This document shows positions 27,752 through 36,479 of a stretch of DNA of 64,000 nt, piece by piece. Source of the DNA: Faecalicatena contorta (GTDB lineage: Bacteria > Bacillota > Clostridia > Lachnospirales > Lachnospiraceae). The stretch lies in contig NZ_JAFBIX010000010.1 in assembly GCF_021531895.1 (NCBI RefSeq), forward strand, positions 1 through 64,000. Direction: 5' to 3'. The position numbers were made by a program, and so were the translations under genes. The stretch's first letter is position 1, and each line of letters opens with the position of its first letter. Below the pieces are notes generated by a model. The model searched no databases and was not told the origin of the DNA. It was given only the letters and a program-made list of their open reading frames with translations.

Positions 27752-27795
27752 CAAAGCACTTTGCAAGTCATCACTGCTTACAAAGTGCTTTTTTT
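27752..27795 (+). terminator. terminator of SRP RNA (shared with tadA 3' end)
   Basis: An 11-bp perfect stem AAAGCACTTTG/CAAAGTGCTTT is followed by TTTTT on the plus strand. The tadA stop lies at its right edge, so it may also serve the minus strand. Confidence 0.88.
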
Positions 27796-28267
27796 AAACT
27801 TTTTTCTTCTTTGATTCCCGCAATTCTTTGAAAAATGATTTCATCATCTGGCTGCATTCTTCTCCCAGCACTCCTGTGGTAAGCTCCACTTGATGGTTGA
27901 ACTCTTCCATCTGCAGAAGATTCAATATGGATCCGGCACAGCCCGCCTTTGGATTCATGCATCCTACCACAACACGAGTCATTCTTGACTGCACGATCGC
28001 CCCCGAACACATCTGGCACGGTTCCAGAGTCACATACATTGTACACTCTTCCAGCCGCCAGTCATTCATCTTCTTACTCGCCTTCTTAATAGCAATCAAT
28101 TCCGCATGAGCAAGCGTATTCTTATCGATCGTGCGTCGATTATATCCTCTCCCGATAATCTTATCCTGGTATACAATAACACATCCAATGGGCACTTCTC
28201 CTATGGCATATGCTTTTCTGGCCTGCTTGATGGCCTCTTTCATGTACTTTTCATCTACACTCGGCAT
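27794..28267 (-). CDS. tadA: tRNA-specific adenosine deaminase
   Basis: Deaminates A34 to inosine in tRNA-Arg(ACG). The 157-residue zinc enzyme has the CDA-fold signatures HAELIAIKKA (HAE) and PCQMCSGA (PCxxC), plus a family tail (FFKELRESKKKK). The ATG at 28267 with GGGGAG 6 bases upstream is chosen; the longer frame starts six codons earlier without a better site. It is followed closely by the SRP terminator on the other strand. The upstream gene ends about 40 bases away. Confidence 0.94.
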   Translation of the reverse strand: MPSVDEKYMKEAIKQARKAYAIGEVPIGCVIVYQDKIIGRGYNRRTIDKNTLAHAELIAIKKASKKMNDWRLEECTMYVTLEPCQMCSGAIVQSRMTRVVVGCMNPKAGCAGSILNLLQMEEFNHQVELTTGVLGEECSQMMKSFFKELRESKKKKV

Positions 28268-28309
28268 GATCTTCTCCCCATACATATCTTATACAATAAA
28301 CTTTTATAG

Positions 28310-29269
28310 CTAAAATGCTCTTGGCCCCTTTACATAACGACACCAATAGCCAAATTGTTCCGATTCATCACCCTCATCCTCCGTAAGCTCCAGATCAATC
28401 TCCTGGATCGGGATAAATTCAGCGAACCCAAATGCACTTGCCGCTTTTGCTTCCTGCGGATGGTAGATTCCCGGCACGCCAAGTCTTAATCCCTTTCCAT
28501 CATCAATGAGAGCAAGATGATGGTAATTATAATATCCATGCAACAAGAAGTTGTTGTTGGCCAGTTTCCACTCACACCGCGGGAGCCTTGCCAGCTCATT
28601 GCGTTGAATCTTGGAGCATTGGAATCTGCACGAGGGACACTGTCCTTTTACATCCTGCTCTTCTACAGCCTGTTCTTCTTCCATCGGAATCTGTTCTGCC
28701 ATAATCATCTGCTCCTGCTGTTCATTTTGCTCCTCCACAGGCCGATGCATCTCTGGCTGATTACGCTCTTTTTGAACGACTGCTTCTTCTGGCGCACGCT
28801 CTTCCTCCTCGGCATCCTTCTCTCTTGCCATACGCTCCAGCTTTTCCACAATCGTAACTCGCTCCGGTTTCTGCTGCCATACGCGCATGCGGTCGACATC
28901 TACCGGCATATCATCCCAGACTGCGGCGTACTTATGCCCATTTTCACTTTCCAGGATCATACCGTTGATCTTCATAAAATTCTCCGGTATGCCCACATCC
29001 TCCTTCGTGTAATACAGCCTGTAATTAATGGCAGGGTTTACATTATCTACTGTTCCCTGCCATACACCTATACATTCGTCATTTTCCTCATAGAACAGAT
29101 ACAGCTGAAGCTTTTTCTCACCCTTCATGTGCAGTCCCTTTCCATGAATATGTACCGCACAATCATCTTCACCCTGCTCTACCTTAATAAATCCTACATT
29201 TCGCAGTCTTCTTCCTTGTTCATATTCGTACAGATAACGAATAAAACGCTTCAATTTTCCACTTCCCAT
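28310..29269 (-). CDS. conserved Lachnospiraceae protein, DUF6128-like
   Basis: A 319-residue cytoplasmic protein in three parts. The N-terminal beta-rich domain (about 1-135) is YLYEYEQGRRLRNVGFIKVE-like. An acidic Glu/Gln-rich linker (about 145-215) follows. The C-terminal domain (about 215-319) has a CPSCRFQC pair and FLLHGYYNYHHLALIDDG. The Cys pairs might bind metal, but this is not certain. I recall it as DUF6128-like, a family of unknown role. No signal peptide is present. It lies in a run of housekeeping genes between dgt and tadA. Confidence 0.7.
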   Translation of the reverse strand: MGSGKLKRFIRYLYEYEQGRRLRNVGFIKVEQGEDDCAVHIHGKGLHMKGEKKLQLYLFYEENDECIGVWQGTVDNVNPAINYRLYYTKEDVGIPENFMKINGMILESENGHKYAAVWDDMPVDVDRMRVWQQKPERVTIVEKLERMAREKDAEEEERAPEEAVVQKERNQPEMHRPVEEQNEQQEQMIMAEQIPMEEEQAVEEQDVKGQCPSCRFQCSKIQRNELARLPRCEWKLANNNFLLHGYYNYHHLALIDDGKGLRLGVPGIYHPQEAKAASAFGFAEFIPIQEIDLELTEDEGDESEQFGYWCRYVKGPRAF

Positions 29270-29320
29270 TCTGGTTTATTTATCACAATCTATTCCCCAG
29301 AATCGAAAAAAATTCCTTTC

Positions 29321-30748
29321 TTATACGATTGCCTTCAATTCCTGATATAATCTCTTGGCATAACTGTCCGTCATTCCACAGACATAGTCTGTCACCAGGA
29401 GGATTCGCAGATATAATCTCTCAATCTCCGACTTCCCTCGTGCATGGTAATGATATGCCTTTTTATAATTACTGGAGATAAATGAGACCATACGCTCATC
29501 AATGGAATCCAGCTTCTGTGTCTTATCATCATATTTTATAATTGCTGTCATGAACTTGTCCAATAAGAAATCCAGCATGGTCGCTTCGGTGACTTCCATG
29601 CGGTAGATAGGCTCCGAAGTAAATACTTCCCGGAAAGCCAGATCTCCCAACAGATCCATCAGTTTCTCTGCAAATGTCTGATAGAACAGATCATGCCCGT
29701 AAGTCCCTTGCATGATTGCCTGATAATTCGATGTAAATCCATAAGTAGCGCAGTTGATCACAAATCCCTGCACCCGGACAATCCAATTCTTGATCGCATA
29801 TTCTTCTGGATTCTCCACATGCATTTCCTTCGCCCGAAGATATAGCTCCGTTAATTTATCCGCCGGCTGGAAGCCGCCGCCTCCTCCTCGAAAATACAAT
29901 TCCTGAAGCTCTGTAAGTTCTTCTAATAATTTGTGATAACTTAAAAATCCTTTGACAAATGCGTCCTCTATATCGGCTGTCTTATAAGCAATATCATCTG
30001 CCGCTTCCAGAATAAACGTCAGCGGATGCCGCTTTCCATTCGTTCCCGTCTCTTTGGAAATGTCTTCAAAGATCTCCTGATCTGCAAAATAATATCCCAT
30101 CTTCCGATCCTTGATATCTCCCGACTTCGGATTCATCTCCAGTGAAGATACCGGATATTTTATAATCGTACTCAACAAGGCATACGTCAGATTCATTCCA
30201 TTCTCATCCACCAGGAAATGCAGCTTGCTTACCAGACGCAACGCCTGAGCATTTCCTTCAAAATGATAAAAATCTTCTCTCATCTGCGGCGTAAGGATGG
30301 TGTCGATCGGAGTTCCATGATACTCCATCACCGGCAGGTTTTTCTGAAACCATTCCCGGATAGTGTCCTCCCCAAAATGACCGAACGGCGGATTCCCAAT
30401 ATCATGAATCAACCCTGCACACTGTAGGATACTGCAGATATCCTCCTTCATTCTCGGTGTAAAACTGGAATCTTTCTTATATACCAATATATTTTCTCCA
30501 ATATTCTGTCCCAGAGACTTGGCAAAAGACGATACTTCCAATGAATGGGTCAGCCTTGTCCGGATAAAATCGCTCTTATCCAGAGGGAACACCTGTGTCT
30601 TATCCTGCAGTCTGCGAAAAGATGCACTTCCGATGATACGATGATAATCCTTCTCGAACTCACTTCGCAGATCCGTATTCCTCACAAATCGGTTCTTTCC
30701 CGAACCGCCTCTATTTCTCTTCGTTGACAATAACTGTTCCCAATTCAC
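29321..30748 (-). CDS. dgt: deoxyguanosinetriphosphate triphosphohydrolase
   Basis: Hydrolyses dGTP (or dNTPs) to nucleoside and triphosphate. The 475-residue HD-domain protein has RLTHSLEVSSFA and the HD motif HDIGNPPFGHFGE, with the later Asp in EAADDIAYKTADIED. The N-terminus RFRRLQDKTQVF-like segment (FRRLQDKTQVFPLD) is typical of bacterial dGTPases. Length is normal. It may share a transcript with the downstream DUF6128-like gene (about 50 bases apart). Confidence 0.92.
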   Translation of the reverse strand: MNWEQLLSTKRNRGGSGKNRFVRNTDLRSEFEKDYHRIIGSASFRRLQDKTQVFPLDKSDFIRTRLTHSLEVSSFAKSLGQNIGENILVYKKDSSFTPRMKEDICSILQCAGLIHDIGNPPFGHFGEDTIREWFQKNLPVMEYHGTPIDTILTPQMREDFYHFEGNAQALRLVSKLHFLVDENGMNLTYALLSTIIKYPVSSLEMNPKSGDIKDRKMGYYFADQEIFEDISKETGTNGKRHPLTFILEAADDIAYKTADIEDAFVKGFLSYHKLLEELTELQELYFRGGGGGFQPADKLTELYLRAKEMHVENPEEYAIKNWIVRVQGFVINCATYGFTSNYQAIMQGTYGHDLFYQTFAEKLMDLLGDLAFREVFTSEPIYRMEVTEATMLDFLLDKFMTAIIKYDDKTQKLDSIDERMVSFISSNYKKAYHYHARGKSEIERLYLRILLVTDYVCGMTDSYAKRLYQELKAIV

Positions 30749-30780
30749 CCGTTCTCACACTTTCCTTCTATAAATACTGA

Positions 30781-31914
30781 TTAATCCAGATAGATCGGCG
30801 GCTCATAATCCTTGCCAAGTAACACCTTCTTACGTTCCTGATAGCCAAGAAATGCCCACTCTGTCATATCTGTCCATTGATGAGTTGACCGGTCATAGAC
30901 CTGTACATAACCGATACGTGATGGATGCATACGGACACTGTTAGACTCGTACTCTCTGCCAGTGTATGGGTTAATCTCTCCCTTCTCCAGATCCTCTTCC
31001 TCATCCATATATTCTTCTGTATATTGCTCTTCCGTATATTGTTCTTCTACAGGCTGCTCTTCTGCATGTTCTTCTGCAGATTCTTCTGCAAATTCTTCTG
31101 CAAATTCTTCTTCCGCTTCGTCATATGGCTCTTCATGTGACTCTTCTGCAGAGATTTCTTCTGCGATTTCTTCTGGGATTGCTTCAGAGTTTTCTGCCAT
31201 ATCTTCAACTGGCTCCTCCTGCTCTTTCGTACGCTTTTTCTTACGTCTCATCAGATATGCTTTCCACCCATGCAGTTGCTCTTCCTCTTCTTTTTCTTCT
31301 GATTTCTTCTCTTCTTCCTGAGGCTTACGCTCACTTTCAATATCTTCGATTTCCTGCAGCAGTTCTTCCACCGATTCGCTTTGTGGCTCAACATATTCTT
31401 CCGCAAATGACTTCACAATCTCTTCAGATTCTCCTGCCATCTGTTCCTCTTGTGGTTCTTCATCATACACATATGCATCCACTTCACCGATATATTCTTC
31501 TGGTTCTCCCACACCTTCTTCTGCAATCATAGCGTCCAGCTCCTCATGAATATCCACAAGTTCGCCGATGGTAATGTCCCTCTCATGAGTCTCTGCCTGC
31601 GGTTGAACAGGTACCTCTATCGAACCAGCATTATCAGCCTTGTCCGTCTGTACATTTTCTTCTATATTATTATTCGATTTCTCTGATGAAATATTATCGC
31701 CCAGAATACTTAATTGAAATGGGCAGCCAAGAATCTCTGCGATCATACGCATATCCTGTTCCTGAAAATTATCTCGTCCCAGTCTCTGCGTCAGATTCTG
31801 ACGAGACATCTTCTTCCCGGTACGTTTTTCAATCGTCTCAGCGAGTTCCTTGATCGTCATGCCCTTACGGCTTAAGATAATTTTGACTTGCTCCCCAAAT
31901 GTTAAATCCAGCAT
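30781..31914 (-). CDS. HTH protein with long acidic repeat region
   Basis: A 377-residue protein. The N-terminal Cro/C1 HTH (about 1-70, GEQVKIILSRKGMTIKELAETIE) is followed by about 230 residues dominated by Glu and Ala. These contain tandem EEFAEE/EEQYTEE-type repeats and a basic patch (YLMRRKKKRTK). A conserved C-terminal domain (about 310-377) includes NPYTGREYE and GYVQVYDRSTHQWTDMTEWA. The function is not known. The acidic spacer is built on TTCTTCTGCAAA-type repeats and probably varies in length between strains. A good SD (AGGAGG) lies close upstream. Confidence 0.75.
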   Translation of the reverse strand: MLDLTFGEQVKIILSRKGMTIKELAETIEKRTGKKMSRQNLTQRLGRDNFQEQDMRMIAEILGCPFQLSILGDNISSEKSNNNIEENVQTDKADNAGSIEVPVQPQAETHERDITIGELVDIHEELDAMIAEEGVGEPEEYIGEVDAYVYDEEPQEEQMAGESEEIVKSFAEEYVEPQSESVEELLQEIEDIESERKPQEEEKKSEEKEEEEQLHGWKAYLMRRKKKRTKEQEEPVEDMAENSEAIPEEIAEEISAEESHEEPYDEAEEEFAEEFAEESAEEHAEEQPVEEQYTEEQYTEEYMDEEEDLEKGEINPYTGREYESNSVRMHPSRIGYVQVYDRSTHQWTDMTEWAFLGYQERKKVLLGKDYEPPIYLD

Positions 31915-32110
31915 TGCATTTCCTCCTTATTATATTAAAAATTATACTCCTGTAAACTTTTTTATTGCTTGATAAATCTAGCTTTTTCCCCCTTCTTATT
32001 CTAACAAATCAAAAAAATCCAGTCAACCGATGACTTAATATTTCAATGCATCTACAATCCTCTGGGATGCTTTCTGGAACATATTTTTATTGTTTAAATA
32101 TATGATAACA

Positions 32111-32150
32111 TAAAAATTGGCGCCCAGAGATTCACACTAAGCACCAATTT
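32111..32150 (-). terminator. terminator of the large surface-protein gene
   Basis: On the minus strand AAATTGGTGC pairs with GCGCCAATTT (one G-U) around a 20-base loop, and TTTTT follows. It is about 35 bases beyond the stop. The rest of the gap 31915-32110 is AT-rich with no recognised feature. Confidence 0.7.
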
Positions 32151-32182
32151 ATTAATCTAACTCTATTCACTAATAGTTCCGA

Positions 32183-34342
32183 TTACCTATGATAAAATTT
32201 TTTTCTGCAAATCAAAATAACTATAACTGATAAAGTCAGACAAAACATCGGCAACAGAACATTTGTTGTATCTCCAGTCTTTATACTTTTATTTGTCTTA
32301 GTAAGATTAGTTGATTTCTCTTCCTTCGCATTCTGACTGTTATCGGTTATTGTACCATTTCCTTTATTCTCCTCAATTCCTCCCTGATTACCATTGGATT
32401 TATCCTCCGACGTTACAATTGTATATGCTGAGAATTGATTAGTCGAAAAACTTACCTGAGAGCCATTCACTTCACAAGGCAGGATATCTGCTGTGGTCAC
32501 ACCATCCTCATTCGTATGTTCACGAATAACTTCAACATTTTTTCCTTCGAGATCTGTCTTGGTGTCAATCGTAATTCCCAATGGAACCACAGTCTCAGTA
32601 ATCTGCGTCTCTTCCTCACCATCAACTTGATGATACAGATTAATATCATAAGAAGCAACTGTTTCTTGATCTTCGGTCATCATCTTCTGCGTGATATCAC
32701 TTGTCACAGTATCCTCTTTTGTTAAAGTCAGCGTCTGATTCGGAACATTTCCATTAGAACTTTCTCCACATAAAGTCAGATTCGACACCTGTACATCTTC
32801 CGGGATATTACAAGAAATATGCGCCCCAAAAACATATTTTATCACGCTCTCAATTCGCCCAAGATTATCTGCAGAATACTCCGGAAGCGGAAATTCTTTT
32901 TCTTCTTTATATTCATCAAACACACTATATCCATGCTTTAATTGATATAACAGATCTCCAAGATATAACTTTTGTTTTTCCGAAATATATTTCCCAGAAG
33001 ATATATTTTTTTCAATTTCATCTATCAACTCCATGTTATTTTCTTCTGTATCATCTAAGAATTCAATGGTAAACGGCATTGCTTTTGCAATGTATGTTGT
33101 TCCGTCTGGATTCGTGATATGAAGATCATTCAAATTATCCTCATTCTTATAACAATCGCACGCTTCATACATAGCCTTCTCAGGAGTCATTAAATCATAA
33201 TCACATGCTTCTTTTTTAGGCACAACTACCGTTCCCGTAATTGTCATTCCAGCTAAATCTTTACATCTCACAAGAAATGGAGCACAATTACCACTTCCCT
33301 TAATCGCCCATATAGTATGAAGCGAAGCATCCGGGACAAATGTTATAACCGGATTCTCAGGATCTAAAACACCATCATAACCCAGAAGTGATTTTTCATT
33401 CAACATATTTATCGTATTGTTATCTAAGATCATCAATAATTTGCTAAGACCATATGCCCAGTCAGGTACCAACCCTTCTCCAATAATATTTATTGACCAA
33501 TCTGTCTCCAAAGATTTTCCTAAAGTTATCCGACTCACATCGGAATATTTAGTGACATACACACCTTCTTCTTTTCCAAACACGTTACCAGTGACAGTAA
33601 TCTCTCCATTTGTTCCTTTCGCACGACAAGTAATTGTACTATTTCCATCCCCCTTAAACGTCAAAGTGCCATTTTTATCAATAGAAGCCACACTTTCATC
33701 ACTACTACTCCAACTGTAAACAGGAAACATCTTATCATCTACAATCTCTACCCATTGCTCATGATCAACATCTGTATACTTATAATACGCAACCAACTTC
33801 AGGTCTTTCTGACTACCCACTTTAAAAAGATTATTTGTCGTCTGCTGAGCTGTATCCTCAAGTAATTGGTAATAGTATGGACTATCGTTGTAATAACCAA
33901 TTTTGTAACTCAAGTCTTTCTTATCAAACACAGTAATGGTCAAAGTACTGGTAATTGTATGATTCGATTCATCCGTATAATTATAAGGGATAGTATATGT
34001 ACCCGGAGTTGCATCATCGTTTACATAATAAAGCCCATCATTAACATGAAAAATCTGTTTATCTGCAAATCCTTCTTCATGAATCGTATAATTATTACCT
34101 TCTTCATCAGACAAATCCATCCAAAATCTCATGCCTGGAAGCAGAACCAATGTAGAAACATTTGTACCGATCTCAATTTGATCTCCTACCGATTCATCAT
34201 AAGTTTTATGGAACATTTGCAAATTCGTAAACGTATATTTTTCTTCCGCATGAATTCCTGACTGAGGGCTCATCGGAAATAGCCCCCAGAATAATGCAAT
34301 GGTTAAAATAAATATTAACAACTTTTTCCTATTCTTTTTCAT
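32183..34342 (-). CDS. secreted surface protein, Ig-like (Big_2) domain, KTGD sortase tail
   Basis: About 719 residues. A signal peptide (MKKNRKKLLIFILTIALFWG) leads a long extracellular region. One bacterial Ig-like unit (about 205-265) contains SSDESVASIDKNGTLTFKGDG. Beta-rich segments follow, then a Ser/Asn-rich linker. The C-terminus has SIKTGD, a hydrophobic helix and RKKFYHR, a non-canonical LPxTG-type sorting signal. It is probably anchored to the wall. The middle has no domain I recognise. The ATG at 34342 has GGGTG about 6 bases upstream. Confidence 0.8.
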   Translation of the reverse strand: MKKNRKKLLIFILTIALFWGLFPMSPQSGIHAEEKYTFTNLQMFHKTYDESVGDQIEIGTNVSTLVLLPGMRFWMDLSDEEGNNYTIHEEGFADKQIFHVNDGLYYVNDDATPGTYTIPYNYTDESNHTITSTLTITVFDKKDLSYKIGYYNDSPYYYQLLEDTAQQTTNNLFKVGSQKDLKLVAYYKYTDVDHEQWVEIVDDKMFPVYSWSSSDESVASIDKNGTLTFKGDGNSTITCRAKGTNGEITVTGNVFGKEEGVYVTKYSDVSRITLGKSLETDWSINIIGEGLVPDWAYGLSKLLMILDNNTINMLNEKSLLGYDGVLDPENPVITFVPDASLHTIWAIKGSGNCAPFLVRCKDLAGMTITGTVVVPKKEACDYDLMTPEKAMYEACDCYKNEDNLNDLHITNPDGTTYIAKAMPFTIEFLDDTEENNMELIDEIEKNISSGKYISEKQKLYLGDLLYQLKHGYSVFDEYKEEKEFPLPEYSADNLGRIESVIKYVFGAHISCNIPEDVQVSNLTLCGESSNGNVPNQTLTLTKEDTVTSDITQKMMTEDQETVASYDINLYHQVDGEEETQITETVVPLGITIDTKTDLEGKNVEVIREHTNEDGVTTADILPCEVNGSQVSFSTNQFSAYTIVTSEDKSNGNQGGIEENKGNGTITDNSQNAKEEKSTNLTKTNKSIKTGDTTNVLLPMFCLTLSVIVILICRKKFYHR

Positions 34343-34415
34343 CTCTTTCACCCCATAACAACCAAACAATTGTACTTATATTTATTATAAAACATCACCT
34401 TCAGATCCACAATAC

Positions 34416-35612
34416 TCATTTTTCCAAACAACTATCTCTTAAGCCTTTTTTCTCTTTCAATACACGAACCAGATTCTGTGCTGCTTTCTGGATATTCTCC
34501 CGACTGGTTGCAAGATTTACGCGGATGAATCCATCGTATCCCTCGCTTCCAAACCATGCACCATAGTCTACTGCCAATCCACATTCTTCCTGAATAACCA
34601 TTTCCATCTCTTCTGGCTCTATATATGCCCCCAGATCAATCCACATCAGATAAGTACCTTCCAGCTCAGGAATCCACACCTTCGGCAGCTCCCGTTCCAG
34701 AGTTTCCTTCATCAGATGATAATTTTCTTCAATGATATCAAGTACTTCCTCCAACCATTCTCGTCCATTTTCATAAGCACTTTTCACTGCTATATAACCA
34801 AATGCATTGCCACCCGTTATCCGAATCTCAGTCATATATTGATCATATAATTTACGAAGACGCTCATCAGGGATCACAAGAATCGAATTCTGACATCCAG
34901 CAAGATTAAATGTTTTTGTTGCCGCTGTCAGAGTAACAAGAATCTCATTATAATTTCCCACAGATGCTGCCGGAATCTGCTGATGTCCTTTCATTACAAT
35001 ATCCTGGTGAATCTCATCTGCCAACACATAGACTTTATGTTTCTTACAGATATCCAATACTTTCTGTATCTCCTGTTTTTCCCATACTCTCCCCACAGGA
35101 TTATGCGGTGTACAAAAAACGAATAACTTCACATTATTATCCACAATTTTCTGTTCAAAGTCTTCATAATCCATTACATATCTGTGTTCCTTACGAACCA
35201 GTGGACTTTCCACTAGTTTTCTATTATTATTAACTATCGCATCACGGAATGGATAATATACTGGCGGCATAATAATAACCCCATCCTCTTCTTTAGTCAA
35301 AACATGTAACAGCCAGTTAATTCCCGGAACAACCCCCGGTGCAAAACGAATCCACTCTCTTTTCACCTGATAATGATGATAAGTCTCTTCCCATCTGATA
35401 AAAGCCTCTTTATATCCTTTTGGTGGTTGATAATAACCATATATCCCGTAGTCTACATATTCTTTTAAGGCTTCTTTTACACAATCTGGTGCTTCAAAAT
35501 CCATATCCGCCACCCAGAGCGGAATCAGATCATCTTGTCCAAACTTCTTCTTTAGTCCGTCCCACTTCACGGCATCAGTATTTTTCCTTTTTTTATATAC
35601 TACACTACTCAT
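34416..35612 (-). CDS. MalY/PatB-type PLP enzyme (cystathionine beta-lyase/aminotransferase)
   Basis: A 398-residue fold-type I PLP enzyme. MalY/PatB features are the N-terminal KWDGLKKKFGQDDLIPLWVADMDF, the PLP Lys in TAATKTFNLAG, CTPHNPVGRVW and the Asp in LADEIHQDI. Family members cleave C-S bonds of cystathionine or cysteine and release hydrogen sulfide, or act as regulators of maltose genes. The exact role here is unresolved. It is a single gene between unrelated neighbours. Confidence 0.9.
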   Translation of the reverse strand: MSSVVYKKRKNTDAVKWDGLKKKFGQDDLIPLWVADMDFEAPDCVKEALKEYVDYGIYGYYQPPKGYKEAFIRWEETYHHYQVKREWIRFAPGVVPGINWLLHVLTKEEDGVIIMPPVYYPFRDAIVNNNRKLVESPLVRKEHRYVMDYEDFEQKIVDNNVKLFVFCTPHNPVGRVWEKQEIQKVLDICKKHKVYVLADEIHQDIVMKGHQQIPAASVGNYNEILVTLTAATKTFNLAGCQNSILVIPDERLRKLYDQYMTEIRITGGNAFGYIAVKSAYENGREWLEEVLDIIEENYHLMKETLERELPKVWIPELEGTYLMWIDLGAYIEPEEMEMVIQEECGLAVDYGAWFGSEGYDGFIRVNLATSRENIQKAAQNLVRVLKEKKGLRDSCLEK

Positions 35613-35834
35613 TTCTCTGACCTCTCATTTTATCATTTTCCTAAAACTTCTATACAACAATTCTACTTTATCGATATTACTTATACAAGTTTTCATTTTA
35701 TAAACATATAACTATATTCTCTTTTTCGCCCAAATTGTGATGGATTCTTAACATATTTTCCAACAAAATTTTCTTTAGTTTTTTGATTTTTCTGTACATT
35801 TGTCATAAAATCTTAATTTTTCATAAAATTTCTA

Positions 35835-35862
35835 TTTACAAAATTTTCCGGTTGTGTATAAT
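35835..35862 (+). promoter_or_regulatory. promoter of the glnK-amt operon
   Basis: A -35 TTTACA (35835-35840), a 16-base spacer and a consensus -10 TATAAT (35857-35862) give a predicted start near 35869. The sequence from 35613 to 35834 is AT-rich with no gene or repeat seen. Confidence 0.7.
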
Positions 35863-35868
35863 AAGACA

Positions 35869-36024
35869 CATCAAAAACAAAGGCGTTTTCCTTTCGGGGA
35901 AGGCGCCATTTTTGTTATGATGTATCCGAATGAATCTGTCATCGCAGGCGTTCAATTTCAGGCATTCATTGTAAGGTGACAGATTCAAAAAGGAATACGG
36001 AGTGAGATTAAGGAGGTAGGCTCT
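35869..36024 (+). promoter_or_regulatory. structured leader RNA of glnK-amt
   Basis: Directly after the promoter a hairpin GGCGTTTTCC/GGAAGGCGCC (35882-35907) is followed by ATTTTTG, terminator-like. Further down, GAATCTGTCA (35932-35941) pairs perfectly with TGACAGATTC (35977-35986). The overlapping AATGAAT (35929-35935) can instead pair with ATTCATT (35964-35970). The two stems exclude each other. The SD AAGGAGG and the start follow. This looks like a conditional leader; the ligand or protein is unknown. Confidence 0.55.
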
Positions 36025-36363
36025 ATGAAAAAATTGGAAATAATTATTCAGCCTGAAAAGCTGGAAGACCTGAAGACCATACTTGATGAAAGTAATGTAA
36101 ATGGTCTGATGATCAGCAACGTAATGGGTTACGGTAATCAAAAAGGACACAAAAAAGTATACCGTGGTGCAGAATATAATGTGAACCTTCTGCCAAAAGT
36201 AAAAGTAGAGACCGTCATCGAACCAGATATTGCTGAGACATTAATTGAAAAGATTACATCTGAGATTCGTACCGGAACTTATGGTGATGGAAAGATATTT
36301 GTATATGAAGTGGAAGATGCAGTTCGTATCCGTACCGGTGAGCGTGGATCCGATGCTTTGTAA
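36025..36363 (+). CDS. glnK: P-II nitrogen regulatory protein
   Basis: A 112-residue trimeric signal protein that reads 2-oxoglutarate, ATP and ADP and plugs the ammonium channel. The T-loop (about 37-55) contains YRGAEYNVNLLPK with the conserved Tyr (usual uridylylation site). TGTYGDGKIFV is the B-loop and RTGERG closes the C-loop. It is followed by amt after an intercistronic hairpin. A structured leader precedes it. Confidence 0.95.
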   Translation: MKKLEIIIQPEKLEDLKTILDESNVNGLMISNVMGYGNQKGHKKVYRGAEYNVNLLPKVKVETVIEPDIAETLIEKITSEIRTGTYGDGKIFVYEVEDAVRIRTGERGSDAL

Positions 36364-36404
36364 ACTACATACACCCCAATACAACATGAACATACACTAC
36401 TATC

Positions 36405-36449
36405 AAAGGAGATAATCGCGATATAAGAAAACGCTATTATCTCCTTTTT
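36405..36449 (+). terminator. intercistronic hairpin between glnK and amt
   Basis: AAAGGAGATAAT (36405-36416) pairs with ATTATCTCCTTT, and TT follows, giving a 12-bp stem and a T-run on the plus strand. It ends about 30 bases before the amt start. It can reduce amt expression relative to glnK or act as a processing site. Confidence 0.75.
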
Positions 36450-36479
36450 CATTCACACAGAAGCTTAGGAGGTAATTTT

